Below are positions 1 to 8,403 of a stretch of 64,000 bases of DNA, in pieces. The translations under genes and the position numbers were made by a program. Position 1 is the first letter of the stretch, and every line of letters starts with the position of its first letter. Below the pieces are notes generated by a model. That model did no database searches. It was not told the origin of the DNA and worked only from the letters and a program-made list of their open reading frames with translations. This stretch comes from Fimbriimonas ginsengisoli Gsoil 348 (GTDB lineage: Bacteria > Armatimonadota > Fimbriimonadia > Fimbriimonadales > Fimbriimonadaceae), in the NCBI GenBank assembly GCA_945881865.1, contig CAMCVK010000001.1, positions 434,001 to 498,000 of the forward strand, written 5' to 3'.

Positions 1-819
1 TTGGTCGCCGCCGGGCACGAGGTCGTGCTGTCGGACGTAAACCGCATCGACCACGGCGACTTGCCGTTCCACCAAGTCGATATCCAGCACGGATTCGGGC
101 TAGAAAAGGCGGCCGAGGGTGCCGACATGCTGATTCACCTCCCGGCCTGGCACGGCATCCACTGGGGTCAAAAATCCGAAGCCGACTACTGGCGGCTGAA
201 CGTGGACGGAACGTTTTGGGCGTTTCAGGCGGCGCGAAGCCAGGGCATTTCGCGGGTGGTTTTCCTTAGTTCGACCGCTTGGTATGGCCACTACGACAAG
301 TACGGGTTCACGAAGCGCATCGGCGAGGAGCTTTGCGAATACAACCGCCGCAACCACGGCACTCGGTATGTCGCGGTGCGGCCGAACGACCTAACGCCCT
401 GGGGCGACGACTGGCTGAACGGCTACGGAACCCGCCTACTGTACGGCGGGGTCGATCGCGAGGACGTATTGGATTGCGTTGCGCTGGCTGCCGAACGGTT
501 GGTCCGACCGCTAGAAGGCGATGCCGAAGGCATCATCGTCGAAGCCTTGAAGCCGCCGACTTTCACGGAAGCCGATGTCGCCGACTGGGAGTCGAACCCG
601 GAAGCCGCTTTCGCCCGCCTCTTTCCCGGTTACGAAGACCTGGTCGAAATCTATCGCCTTCGCATTCAACGCAAGCCCTCACCATCGGGATCACGGCTCG
701 GCTGGGACGAAGTCGGTTACGCCCCGAGCCGACACTACGGCACCTTTCTCGCCGAACTCCGCCAAAAGCATGAGGAACTTGGCGAATCGGCGGTGCGGGC
801 GCTGCGCTGTCCGTACTAA
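1..819 (+). CDS. NAD-dependent epimerase/dehydratase (extended SDR), 5'-truncated
   Basis: The product is an extended short-chain dehydrogenase/reductase that probably acts on a nucleotide-sugar or similar small substrate. The N-terminal GxxGxxG dinucleotide-binding loop is missing because the gene runs off the left edge. What remains starts near the second Rossmann strand (an Asp that could bind the adenosine ribose), then has a strand-end motif with Leu-Pro-Ala, an LSS-type strand with STAWYG, and the catalytic pair Tyr101-x3-Lys105. The substrate cannot be read from the sequence. The real start lies outside the window; the TTG at position 1 is only the first in-frame codon. Confidence 0.8.
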   Translation: MVAAGHEVVLSDVNRIDHGDLPFHQVDIQHGFGLEKAAEGADMLIHLPAWHGIHWGQKSEADYWRLNVDGTFWAFQAARSQGISRVVFLSSTAWYGHYDKYGFTKRIGEELCEYNRRNHGTRYVAVRPNDLTPWGDDWLNGYGTRLLYGGVDREDVLDCVALAAERLVRPLEGDAEGIIVEALKPPTFTEADVADWESNPEAAFARLFPGYEDLVEIYRLRIQRKPSPSGSRLGWDEVGYAPSRHYGTFLAELRQKHEELGESAVRALRCPY

Positions 820-847
820 AAGGGAACCAAGCGCGACAAAAAACGGA

Positions 848-853
848 TAGCAT
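848..853 (+). promoter_or_regulatory. -10 element (TAGCAT) of a putative leaderless promoter
   Basis: TAGCAT fits TANNNT and ends exactly 6 nt before the ATG at 860. Transcription would then start at or next to the A of the start codon. The same geometry recurs at five other genes in this window, which is the main support. Confidence 0.45.
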
Positions 854-859
854 AGCGGG

Positions 860-3800
860 ATGCTTCTGGTGCCAATCTTGGTTCTGGCCATTCCGCCTAC
901 CGATCCTGCCTTCGACGCCGGGCCGAACCCGCAGTTGATGCAGCACCCGACGGTGAACGCAACGACCGTGGTCTTCAGCTTTGCGGGCGACCTCTGGTCG
1001 GTGCCGCGAGCCGGCGGAGACGCGGTACGCCTCACCACCTCGATTGGCAGAGAAACCAACCCGACGTTCTCGCCCGACGGCAAAACGATTTCGTTCACCG
1101 GCGAATATGACGGCAACACGGACGCCTACGTGATTCCCGCCGGAGGCGGCGTTCCGGTTCGCCTAACCGCCCACCCCGGCGCAGACCTTGCCCTTGGCTG
1201 GACCCCAGACGGAAAGAGCGTCCTCATCCAGTCGCCGATGCTCTCGAACACGGCCTACACCCGATTGTTCACCGTGCCGATGACCGGCGGCGTGCCGACC
1301 GCGCTTCCCTTCCCCGCCGGCGACGAAGCCGCGTTTTCGCCCGACGGCAAGCGCATCGCCTACACGGCCAACGGAAAGTGGCAACAGTCTTGGAAGCGGT
1401 ACCGCGGCGGCCAAACCAATACGATTTGGCTGGCGCAGCTCTCCGATTCTCGCCGTGTCGGCGTTTCGCGCGAGGGTACGGATGACAAGAACCCGATGTG
1501 GATCGGCGACAGCATTTACTACCTCTCCGATCCCAACGGCGTGATGGGCCTCAACCGCTTCGACATCAAGTCGGGCAAGGTGACCGAGGAGATCAAGGGC
1601 GAGGGCTTCGACCTGAAGTCGGCCACCGCCGGACCGGGCGTCATCGCCTACGAGCGGCTCGGCTATATCCACTTGTACGACCTAGCAACGCGAAAATCTT
1701 CCCGTTTAGATGTCTCCATTAAGGGCGATTTCCAGGCGGTTCGACCGGCGATCAAGGACGTCAGCGGAGCCATCAACGGAGTCGGCATCTCGCCTTCCGG
1801 TTCGCGCCTGGTCGTTTCGGCCCGCGGCTGGGTCTTCACGCTTCCGGCGGCAAAAGGCGACGCCCGATTGCTGAGCGGCAAGCAAGGCGTGAACCGCCGC
1901 GATCCGGCGTGGTCGCCGGATGGCAAGACGATCGCGTACATGACCGACGAAGACGGTACGCAGAAGCTGGCCCTGTTCGACGTGGCCACCTCGACCGAAA
2001 AGCGAGTCGGACTGGCCGAGAGCCCGGGCTATTACACCGCTCCGAAGTGGTCGCCCAACGGCAAGAAGATCGCCTACCAGAGTGAGAAGCTCGCCCTCTA
2101 TGTGCTGGACGTGGAGTCCGGAAAGAGCACGAAGATCGACAAGCAAACCTACCGGGGCCGCGCAAGCGTTGACCCTTCTTGGTCGCAGGATTCGAAATGG
2201 CTCACCTGGAGCCGCGACCTAGACAACCGGCTGAACGCCGTTTTCCTATACAGCTTCGAGTCCGCGAAGGTCACGCAAATCACCGACGGCCTCTCGGACG
2301 CGGCCAGTCCGGTCTTCGACGTGGACGGCAAGCACCTCTACTTCACGGCAAGCACCGATACCGGCACGGCCAGCAACTTTGAGAACATGAGCGGCTTTGC
2401 CGCGCCGAACACGACGAGCACGGTGTACGCCGTGGTACTGCGTAAAGACCTTCCGAACCCGCTTCAGCCGGAGTCGGACGAGGAAGTTCCGAAACCGGAA
2501 GCACCGAAGCCGGACGCACCAAAGCCGGAGGCGGCAAAGCCTGGCTTTAACATCGATCTCGACGGCATCGAAAAGCGCATCATCGCGCTTCCGTTGCCGC
2601 GCCAAGGTTATGCGGGACTTGCCGCAGGCACCGCCGGCTCATTCTTTGCTTTATCGACGTCGCCGCGCATCACGGCGGTTGACGGCGGCGGACCGGGAAC
2701 GCTCTACAAGTTCTCCTTTGCCGACCGCAAGGTCATCCCGTTTGCGGGCGGAGTTCGCGGCTTCCAAACGACGCTCGACGGCTCCAAGATCTTGTTCTCG
2801 CAGGGTCCGGGCTTCCAGCTGGTATCCACCGTCGCTCCGCCCGCCCCGGGCCAGGGAGCCGTCAACACTTCCGGGCTTCGGGTGAAAATCGAGCCGCAAG
2901 CCGAATGGAAAGCGATCTACCACGAGGTTTGGCGCAACCAGCGGATGCTATTTTACGACGCAAACATGCACGGCGTCGACACGTTCTTGCTTGAGCGACG
3001 GTACGAGCCGTTCTTGGCCAACATTCGTTCTCGCGCAGATTTGAACTACCTGTTCGAGGACATGCTGGGCGAGCTTTGCGTGGGTCACATGTTCATCAAT
3101 GGCGGCGACATGCCGAGCGCACCCCGCATTGGCGGCGGACTTTTAGGCGCCGACTACTCATTCGAGAACGGTCGATACCGTCTCAGCCGAATCTACGACG
3201 GCGAGCGATGGAACCCGGAGCTTTACGCACCGCTTGCGCAGCCCGGCATCAACGCTCAAGTTGGCGAGTACCTACTGGCGGTTGACGGCCAGGAGCTAAC
3301 CGACGCCAAGGACATCTACCTTCAGCTGGAGGGCAAAGCCGGTCGGCAGGTCAAGGTTAAGCTTGGCCCGAACCCGGATGGCACGGGAAGCCGAGAGGCG
3401 ACCGTGGTGCCGGTCGGCAGCGAGTTCAATCTGCGCTTCCGTGCGTGGAGCGAGGACAACCGCCGGACGGTGGATCGCCTCACAAACGGGCGCGTGGCCT
3501 ACGTGCACGTACCGGACACCTCGACCGGCGGCTGGCGCGAATTCCAGCGGTACTTCTACTCGCAGACTCCGAAGCAGGGTCTGGTGGTGGACGATCGCTT
3601 CAACCAAGGTGGTTCGATCAACGACTTCATGGTCCACGAGATGTCGAAGAGGCAGGACTTCCTCGACATCGCGCGCTACGGAAAGGTTCTTCGCGATCCG
3701 GCGACCGGAATCTACGGTCCGAAGGTGATGCTTATTAATGAGATGGCCGGCTCCGGCGGCGACATCTTCCCCTACCTATTCCGCCTCCACAAGGTCGGCA

Positions 3801-4159
3801 AGATCGTTGGCAAAACGACCTGGGGCGCGATGATCTCGGCCTACGGGTTCAGCGTCATCGACGGCGGTTCGGTCCGCGCACCGGACGATGCTATGGTGGA
3901 CATTCAGACCGGCGACTGGATCATCGAAAACGAAGGCACGCCGCCGGACATCAGCGTGGAACTTGAGCCGTATCTGTGGCGACAAGGCCGCGACTCGCAG
4001 CTAGAAGCCGCGATTGAAGTCGTGAAGAAGGAACTGGAAACGTACAAGCCGACGAGCGACGCGCGGCCGCCGTACCCAGACCGCAGCAAGCTGCCGATGA
4101 GGAAAAACAAAAAGGCGAACGAGAAGCAGCCGGAATTCTGGAAGAAGATCGGCGGGTAG
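860..4159 (+). CDS. Tricorn protease homologue (beta-propellers, PDZ, S41 serine protease core)
   Basis: A 1099-residue secreted or periplasmic tricorn-type protease that trims peptides. A short signal-like N-terminus is followed by TolB/WD40-like propeller repeats (about 40-540, with repeated SPDGK signatures), a Pro/Lys/Glu-rich linker (about 545-565), a C1 core, a PDZ domain (about 790-850) and a C2 S41 core. The nucleophile is Ser965 in AGSGGD, and Glu1023 or Glu1025 lies in the ENEG segment. The family's Ser-His pair is Gly742-His743 here, so the helper Ser is lost. Its length is near that of archaeal tricorn (about 1070). A TANNNT box sits 6 nt upstream of the start. Gene 4200 follows 40 nt downstream on the same strand and also looks secreted. 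Confidence 0.9.
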   Translation: MLLVPILVLAIPPTDPAFDAGPNPQLMQHPTVNATTVVFSFAGDLWSVPRAGGDAVRLTTSIGRETNPTFSPDGKTISFTGEYDGNTDAYVIPAGGGVPVRLTAHPGADLALGWTPDGKSVLIQSPMLSNTAYTRLFTVPMTGGVPTALPFPAGDEAAFSPDGKRIAYTANGKWQQSWKRYRGGQTNTIWLAQLSDSRRVGVSREGTDDKNPMWIGDSIYYLSDPNGVMGLNRFDIKSGKVTEEIKGEGFDLKSATAGPGVIAYERLGYIHLYDLATRKSSRLDVSIKGDFQAVRPAIKDVSGAINGVGISPSGSRLVVSARGWVFTLPAAKGDARLLSGKQGVNRRDPAWSPDGKTIAYMTDEDGTQKLALFDVATSTEKRVGLAESPGYYTAPKWSPNGKKIAYQSEKLALYVLDVESGKSTKIDKQTYRGRASVDPSWSQDSKWLTWSRDLDNRLNAVFLYSFESAKVTQITDGLSDAASPVFDVDGKHLYFTASTDTGTASNFENMSGFAAPNTTSTVYAVVLRKDLPNPLQPESDEEVPKPEAPKPDAPKPEAAKPGFNIDLDGIEKRIIALPLPRQGYAGLAAGTAGSFFALSTSPRITAVDGGGPGTLYKFSFADRKVIPFAGGVRGFQTTLDGSKILFSQGPGFQLVSTVAPPAPGQGAVNTSGLRVKIEPQAEWKAIYHEVWRNQRMLFYDANMHGVDTFLLERRYEPFLANIRSRADLNYLFEDMLGELCVGHMFINGGDMPSAPRIGGGLLGADYSFENGRYRLSRIYDGERWNPELYAPLAQPGINAQVGEYLLAVDGQELTDAKDIYLQLEGKAGRQVKVKLGPNPDGTGSREATVVPVGSEFNLRFRAWSEDNRRTVDRLTNGRVAYVHVPDTSTGGWREFQRYFYSQTPKQGLVVDDRFNQGGSINDFMVHEMSKRQDFLDIARYGKVLRDPATGIYGPKVMLINEMAGSGGDIFPYLFRLHKVGKIVGKTTWGAMISAYGFSVIDGGSVRAPDDAMVDIQTGDWIIENEGTPPDISVELEPYLWRQGRDSQLEAAIEVVKKELETYKPTSDARPPYPDRSKLPMRKNKKANEKQPEFWKKIGG

Positions 4160-4185
4160 TACCTTCTAGGATGATCTCGCAACTT

Positions 4186-4223
4186 CAGGGCCGAAACGGA
4201 TGATCGCCATCGTTTCGGCCCTG
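4186..4223 (+). promoter_or_regulatory. Perfect 13-bp inverted repeat enclosing a start codon
   Basis: CAGGGCCGAAACG at 4186-4198 is exactly complementary to 4211-4223, with a 12-nt loop. The ATG at 4200 lies in that loop and no Shine-Dalgarno sequence is visible. It could be a translational switch for the downstream gene or a rho-independent-like terminator of the tricorn gene; the following T-run is weak (TTTCTG). Confidence 0.55.
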
Positions 4224-5162
4224 TTTCTGTGCCAGGTTCCCGCCAGCCAATCCCTGATGCTGGACGGAGCGGAGTACCTGGTAGCTCCGCCGGAGTTCAT
4301 CGCCCGGACAGGGGATGCCATTCAGTGGTCGCGCGACAGCCGCACGATCGTTTTCGAAACCGGTGGGGTGAACGAGTCGCTTCCGTCCCGCCGCAAGAAG
4401 CTGCGTCGGGACGGAAAGAAGATTCTGGATCGCACCCAGCTGGTTCGATACGACACCCAGACGGGTCGAATCGAAGTGTTGCAGACCATTCTTCCCACCG
4501 ACTACTTTGGGGCACGGGAAGTACTTGGCGAGAGTGGGGACGTCCTCCTCGAAGTCAAACGTCCGGCCGAGCGCCGAGCTGTCTTCCGGCAGTTGTGGTA
4601 CGCGCCGGTCGGCCAGGCTGCGAGGCGAATTTCGGACTGGCAGGCAGTTTCCAAGTCATCCGCTGTTACGCTTGGGCGAACGGCGCTGTATGCCTACACG
4701 ACTGACGACCAACTACGCGTTTTCGTGCTTTCGGACGAGTCGGTTCGCGAAGTCTCCGGATTGGAGAAGTATCGTTCCGGAACGTTTCTGGGAAACACGT
4801 CGTCCGGCAGTGCCGTGCTCAATGTCGACACGAAGAGCCCAGGCGCGTCTTCCGAGTACTTGCAGATTGTTTACGGGTCGTTAGCCGTGCTCCCGGTCGA
4901 CTTCGACGTCGTCGAATATGTGCCTGCCATCAGGGCGAAAGCGCCGTTTCGGGTGAGGGCTTACAAGCTACCAAAGGCTGGATTGATTGACCCGGAGGTT
5001 CGCCTTTTCAACTTGGAGCTAACCGACAAGGCGTCGCCGCCAAGGAGCCTCGTTTTCGCGCGGTCGGTTCGCGACGGTTACGTCTTTAGTCCGGATGGCC
5101 TGAAACTCGCCTTTGAGACGCCCCAGGGCTTCTTTCTCAGCGAACTCCTCAAAAAGGATTAA
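4200..5162 (+). CDS. Secreted hypothetical protein, TolB/propeller-like
   Basis: A 320-residue protein I cannot assign to a named family. A short hydrophobic N-terminus (MIAIVSALFLCQVPA) looks like a signal peptide without a charged n-region, as in several other secreted proteins here. Segments such as WSRDSRTIVFE and FSPDGLKLAFE resemble TolB/WD40 blade strands, so a partial propeller is plausible. It lies 40 nt after the tricorn gene and may be cotranscribed with it. The start codon lies in the loop of a strong hairpin; the alternative start at 4258 would remove the signal peptide. Confidence 0.7.
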   Translation: MIAIVSALFLCQVPASQSLMLDGAEYLVAPPEFIARTGDAIQWSRDSRTIVFETGGVNESLPSRRKKLRRDGKKILDRTQLVRYDTQTGRIEVLQTILPTDYFGAREVLGESGDVLLEVKRPAERRAVFRQLWYAPVGQAARRISDWQAVSKSSAVTLGRTALYAYTTDDQLRVFVLSDESVREVSGLEKYRSGTFLGNTSSGSAVLNVDTKSPGASSEYLQIVYGSLAVLPVDFDVVEYVPAIRAKAPFRVRAYKLPKAGLIDPEVRLFNLELTDKASPPRSLVFARSVRDGYVFSPDGLKLAFETPQGFFLSELLKKD

Positions 5163-5172
5163 CTTCGACGGC

Positions 5173-5511
5173 TCAGTGAAGCAACACGCCGTTCGGAACC
5201 GGACGTTCCGGCTCAACCAAAACGACCGCGCCGCCTTCGTCCGTGAGTCCCAGCACCAGGCACTCGCTGATGAACGGCCCGATCTGGCGCGGCGGAAGGT
5301 TCGTCGCCGCCAGCACCTGCCGACCGACCAACGTATCCGGCGTGTAATGCACCGTGATCTGCGCGCTGGACCGCAGCGTCCGGTCTCCAAAATCGATCGT
5401 CAGGCGATAAGCTGGCTTTCTCGCCTGCGGAAACTCTTCCGCCTCGATGACGGTGCCGACCCGAATCTCGATGTTCTGAAAGTCTTCAATCGAAGCAAAT
5501 CTTTCAAGCAT
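5173..5511 (-). CDS. csaA: tRNA-binding-domain protein, CsaA-like
   Basis: A stand-alone OB-fold tRNA-binding domain of the CsaA/Trbp111 type, thought to act as an RNA-binding or export-related chaperone. Diagnostic strings are IEIRVGTVIEAEEFPQARKP at the N-terminus and a VLAATNLPPRQIG segment near the end, both typical of the family. I chose the Met at 5511, giving 112 residues, because CsaA normally begins just before the EDF-x-IEIRVG strand and this start overlaps the upstream response-regulator stop by 8 bp. The in-frame Met at 5535 is an alternative. It is translationally coupled to the response regulator gene. Confidence 0.85.
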   Translation of the reverse strand: MLERFASIEDFQNIEIRVGTVIEAEEFPQARKPAYRLTIDFGDRTLRSSAQITVHYTPDTLVGRQVLAATNLPPRQIGPFISECLVLGLTDEGGAVVLVEPERPVPNGVLLH

Positions 5512-5935
5512 CCTTGGAGCGTTCCCAAAGGTCAACCGTGCGGAGGTCGCGTCGCTTTCGCTCCAGCGCGAGGCCGACCTTCTCGGTCAGCACTTCGTAG
5601 GCATCGATTCCCGGCGCGTTCTTCTCGATGTAGTCGAAGGCTCCCCGGCGCATGCACTCCACCGCGTTCGCCACGTTACCGTAGGCGGTCATCACGACGA
5701 CTTCGGCAAAAAGGTCCCGGGTAAACGCCGCGTGTAGAACCTGAAGGCCGCTTTCCGGCGCGTCCATGCTCATGTCGGTGACGATCGCGTCGAACGGAAC
5801 CGGCACGTCCAGGATCTTCTGAATGCCCTCGGCCGCGTTGTTCGCCGTCGAAACGACGTAGCCATTTCGCTCCATTCGCCGCTTCACCGCCGCCAAAACC
5901 GATTCTTCATCGTCGATGACCAACACGCTCGCCAT
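5504..5935 (-). CDS. Single-domain response regulator
   Basis: A 143-residue receiver domain without an output domain. It has the acidic pair Asp8-Asp9, the phospho-acceptor Asp54 in IVTDMSM, a Thr in VVMTAYG and a Lys in YIEKN, so it should be phosphorylatable. The C-terminal tail (about 120-143) is helical and charged and has no recognisable DNA-binding fold. No partner kinase is adjacent; the nearest kinase in the window is at 16369. It is divergent from the MFS-HEAT gene, with 38 nt between the two start codons. Confidence 0.9.
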   Translation of the reverse strand: MASVLVIDDEESVLAAVKRRMERNGYVVSTANNAAEGIQKILDVPVPFDAIVTDMSMDAPESGLQVLHAAFTRDLFAEVVVMTAYGNVANAVECMRRGAFDYIEKNAPGIDAYEVLTEKVGLALERKRRDLRTVDLWERSKDA

Positions 5936-5961
5936 GCCCAGTAGTTTGGCAGGATTCTCGC

Positions 5962-5967
5962 TAAACT
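5962..5967 (+). promoter_or_regulatory. -10 element (TAAACT) of a putative leaderless promoter
   Basis: TAAACT ends 6 nt before the ATG at 5974. The same GCTAAACT string with the same 6-nt gap precedes the ATG at 29184, which supports a conserved leaderless promoter type. Confidence 0.5.
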
Positions 5968-5973
5968 AAGGTG

Positions 5974-8280
5974 ATGCGAGCGGGCGAGCCAAGTCGAATT
6001 GACAATCTTCGCACGCTTCGCAACGCAAACCTGGACATGGCGTTTTCGACGTCGTTCCTCACCCTGACGACCGGAGCGTTCCTGGTGGGATTCGTTCAGC
6101 TGTTGGGTGGCAGCGACGCCTGGATCGGCATGCTCTCTGCGATCCCTAGCCTGGTCGGCTTGCTCCAGATTCCGGGTGCCATTTGGGGCCGCCGGTTCTC
6201 TTCCTATAAGAAGTTCGTCACTCCGGGCGGTGCGCTGTGGCGGTTGCTCATGGTGCCGATCATGTTTCTGCCGATTTTGGCCCTGCCGAACGAATTTCGG
6301 CTGATCACTTTGGCCGTATTGGTGACGGTCGCGTCGGCCGCGGTCACGATCGTGAACCCCATCTATAGCGACTGGCTGGCCGAGATGATCCCGGCAAATT
6401 CGAGGGGCTGGTTCTTCTCGCGGCGGAACGCGATTGGTGCGTCCGTCGGCGCGGTGGCCGGAATCATCGGCGCGACCATCTTGGATGCCTTCCGCAGCTA
6501 CAAGATGGACGCGATCGGCTTCACCGTCGTGTTCGGAATCGGCATGGTTTTTGCCGGTTTCAGCATGTTCTACTACCTGAAGATGACGGACATCCCCCGG
6601 GTGGCGCCGGTTCGGCAGAACCTGTTGCAGGGGATTCGGTCGATTGGAGCGCCGTTCAGCGACCGAAAGTTTCGCGGTGTTTTGATTCTCCTCACGCTGG
6701 CGATCACCGGCCAAACCCTCCCAGGCAACCTGTTCGCCGCGTTCGCCCGCGAAACGCTAGAACTGAACTTTAAGATCATCCAGGGCACGGCGGTCTTCAT
6801 GGCCATCGGCAACGTGCTGGCCGCGCCGTTTTGGGGCTACTTTTCGGACAAATTTGGCAACAAGCCGGTCCTGACGCTGTCGCTCCTGATGCTCTCGTTG
6901 AATCCGATCCCTTGGATTCTCTGCCAGCCGAATCAGGACACGTTCAACGCCGTGCTCCTGCTCTCGACGCACGTCATCATGGGCATCACGTGGGCGGCGG
7001 TGGCGCTCACGCAGTTCAATTTAGTGCTTGCGACCGCTAAACCGGAGGACCGGGCGAACTACTTGGCGGCGGGAATGACGGTGATGGCGGTAGTTGGCGG
7101 CGTGGCTCCGCTAGTCGGCGCGGGAATGATGGCCGAACTGCGCCACCACTTCCCGGTGGAAACCGCCTACAAAATTGTCTTCGGTGCGGCAGGGATTATC
7201 CGAATCATCAGCGCGCTTTCGGTCTTGCCGATTCAGGAACCCGGCGCGCAGGGCTTCAGGGCGACCATTCGGGAACTCCGAAACGTGACGCCGGGCCGGT
7301 TGCGCACCATTCGCCGGATGGCGGGCGGGGCCAGCGCCGAGCACCGGGAGGAGGCCATTCAAAACGCGGCCGATCAAGGCATGACGATCGCCAGCGATGA
7401 GATTCTCGCGGCGCTACACGACCCATTGCCGCGCGTTCGACGGCGGGCGGCGGTGGCCGCCGCCAAGCTCACCGACCCGAGGGCGGTCGCCGAGCTGATC
7501 CACCAAATCGAGGCGCACCCGGACCTCGTCGAGGAAGAGATGATCGAATCGCTGGGATTGCTGGGCGACCCCAGCGCGGTCACCGTCCTCACCCAGTTGC
7601 TGGAAAGCCCGCGGTCCAGCCTGCGACGGGCAGCGGCGAAAGCCCTTGGGCGGATCGAGCACCACGATCCCGCCGCGCGGGCGGCTTTGTGCCGGGTGGC
7701 CACCGCACCGACCGACCCGGATCTTCGGCGCGCCGCGCTTCAGGCCCTCCGGCTAGATGGCGACGCCGCCGGCTTCCCCGCGTTTTATGCCGGACTGATG
7801 GACGAGCATCCGAGCGTCCGAATTGCTGCCGCCGAAGGAGTCGCCGAACTTGCGATTCCCGCCGCCGATGTGTGCCGTAAATCGCTGACAACCTACCAAG
7901 ACGAAGCCTGCGCCGAGGTGGCCTACGCTTTGGCGGCCGTCGGAAGTCGCGAAGATGTGCCCCTGATCCTGGATGAAGCGGCACGTTCGACGTCGACGAT
8001 CACGCGCAAACGGTGCCTTCTCGGCGTCGCGCGCCTGTTCGATGTGGAGCGTGCGGTTTACCGACTGCTCTCGTTGGAAGGAATGGCCCGCGACCAGGCT
8101 TTGGTCGCTATGCTCCCCGCAACTCCCGCCGGCAAGGCCGCGTTGCGAGAGTTTTCGCGCGGCGATGAAGCCGCCGCAGTTAGGATTTTGGCGCGGACCG
8201 AACCGGAACTGACTTCGCTGGCAGCCCCCCTCGTGCCCGAGCGATTCGTCGTCGCGGCCGCCGTAATTGCCGGCCGATAG
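5974..8280 (+). CDS. MFS transporter fused to C-terminal HEAT repeats
   Basis: A 768-residue fusion. Residues 1 to about 430 form a 12-helix major-facilitator transporter; typical loops include SRRNAIGAS after helix 4 and WGYFSDKFGNKP between the halves. Residues about 445-768 are soluble alpha-helical HEAT-like repeats, with recurrent blocks such as DPLPRVRRRAAVAAA, SSLRRAAAKALG and HPSVRIAAAEGVAEL at roughly 30-residue spacing. The repeats should lie in the cytoplasm and could bind a partner or sense a ligand. The substrate is unknown. ATG 5974 is preferred to GTG 5971 because it lies 6 nt after a TAAACT box. Confidence 0.85.
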   Translation: MRAGEPSRIDNLRTLRNANLDMAFSTSFLTLTTGAFLVGFVQLLGGSDAWIGMLSAIPSLVGLLQIPGAIWGRRFSSYKKFVTPGGALWRLLMVPIMFLPILALPNEFRLITLAVLVTVASAAVTIVNPIYSDWLAEMIPANSRGWFFSRRNAIGASVGAVAGIIGATILDAFRSYKMDAIGFTVVFGIGMVFAGFSMFYYLKMTDIPRVAPVRQNLLQGIRSIGAPFSDRKFRGVLILLTLAITGQTLPGNLFAAFARETLELNFKIIQGTAVFMAIGNVLAAPFWGYFSDKFGNKPVLTLSLLMLSLNPIPWILCQPNQDTFNAVLLLSTHVIMGITWAAVALTQFNLVLATAKPEDRANYLAAGMTVMAVVGGVAPLVGAGMMAELRHHFPVETAYKIVFGAAGIIRIISALSVLPIQEPGAQGFRATIRELRNVTPGRLRTIRRMAGGASAEHREEAIQNAADQGMTIASDEILAALHDPLPRVRRRAAVAAAKLTDPRAVAELIHQIEAHPDLVEEEMIESLGLLGDPSAVTVLTQLLESPRSSLRRAAAKALGRIEHHDPAARAALCRVATAPTDPDLRRAALQALRLDGDAAGFPAFYAGLMDEHPSVRIAAAEGVAELAIPAADVCRKSLTTYQDEACAEVAYALAAVGSREDVPLILDEAARSTSTITRKRCLLGVARLFDVERAVYRLLSLEGMARDQALVAMLPATPAGKAALREFSRGDEAAAVRILARTEPELTSLAAPLVPERFVVAAAVIAGR

Positions 8281-8290
8281 ACTCCAGGAG

Positions 8291-8316
8291 GGTTTAGTGA
8301 TAATTATCACCAAACC
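8291..8316. promoter_or_regulatory. Near-perfect 26-bp palindrome, CRP/FNR-like box or terminator stem
   Basis: The core GTGATAATTATCAC at 8297-8310 is a perfect 14-bp palindrome. It fits both GTGA-N6-TCAC (CRP) and TGAT-N4-ATCA (FNR). The flanks GGTTT/AAACC extend it to 26 bp with one mismatched pair. A T-rich run (8321-8332) follows, so it might instead be the terminator of the MFS gene. It lies 94 nt upstream of the G8-domain gene. Confidence 0.5.
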
Positions 8317-8403
8317 GGTGCTTTTTTGTTTTAGAATAGCTGGGTGCGGTTGTTTTGGCCCATCTCGGAGAGGATTTCGGGCCGCAATCGCGAGGAGAGT
8401 TGG

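Noticed and set aside
2397-2885. Out-of-frame open frames inside the tricorn gene
   Set aside because: They are Arg/Ser-rich and have no start signals, as expected for shadow frames in GC-rich DNA.
5504-5935. Kinase partner for the single-domain response regulator next door
   Set aside because: The adjacent genes encode CsaA and a transporter; no HisKA or ATPase motif is present nearby.
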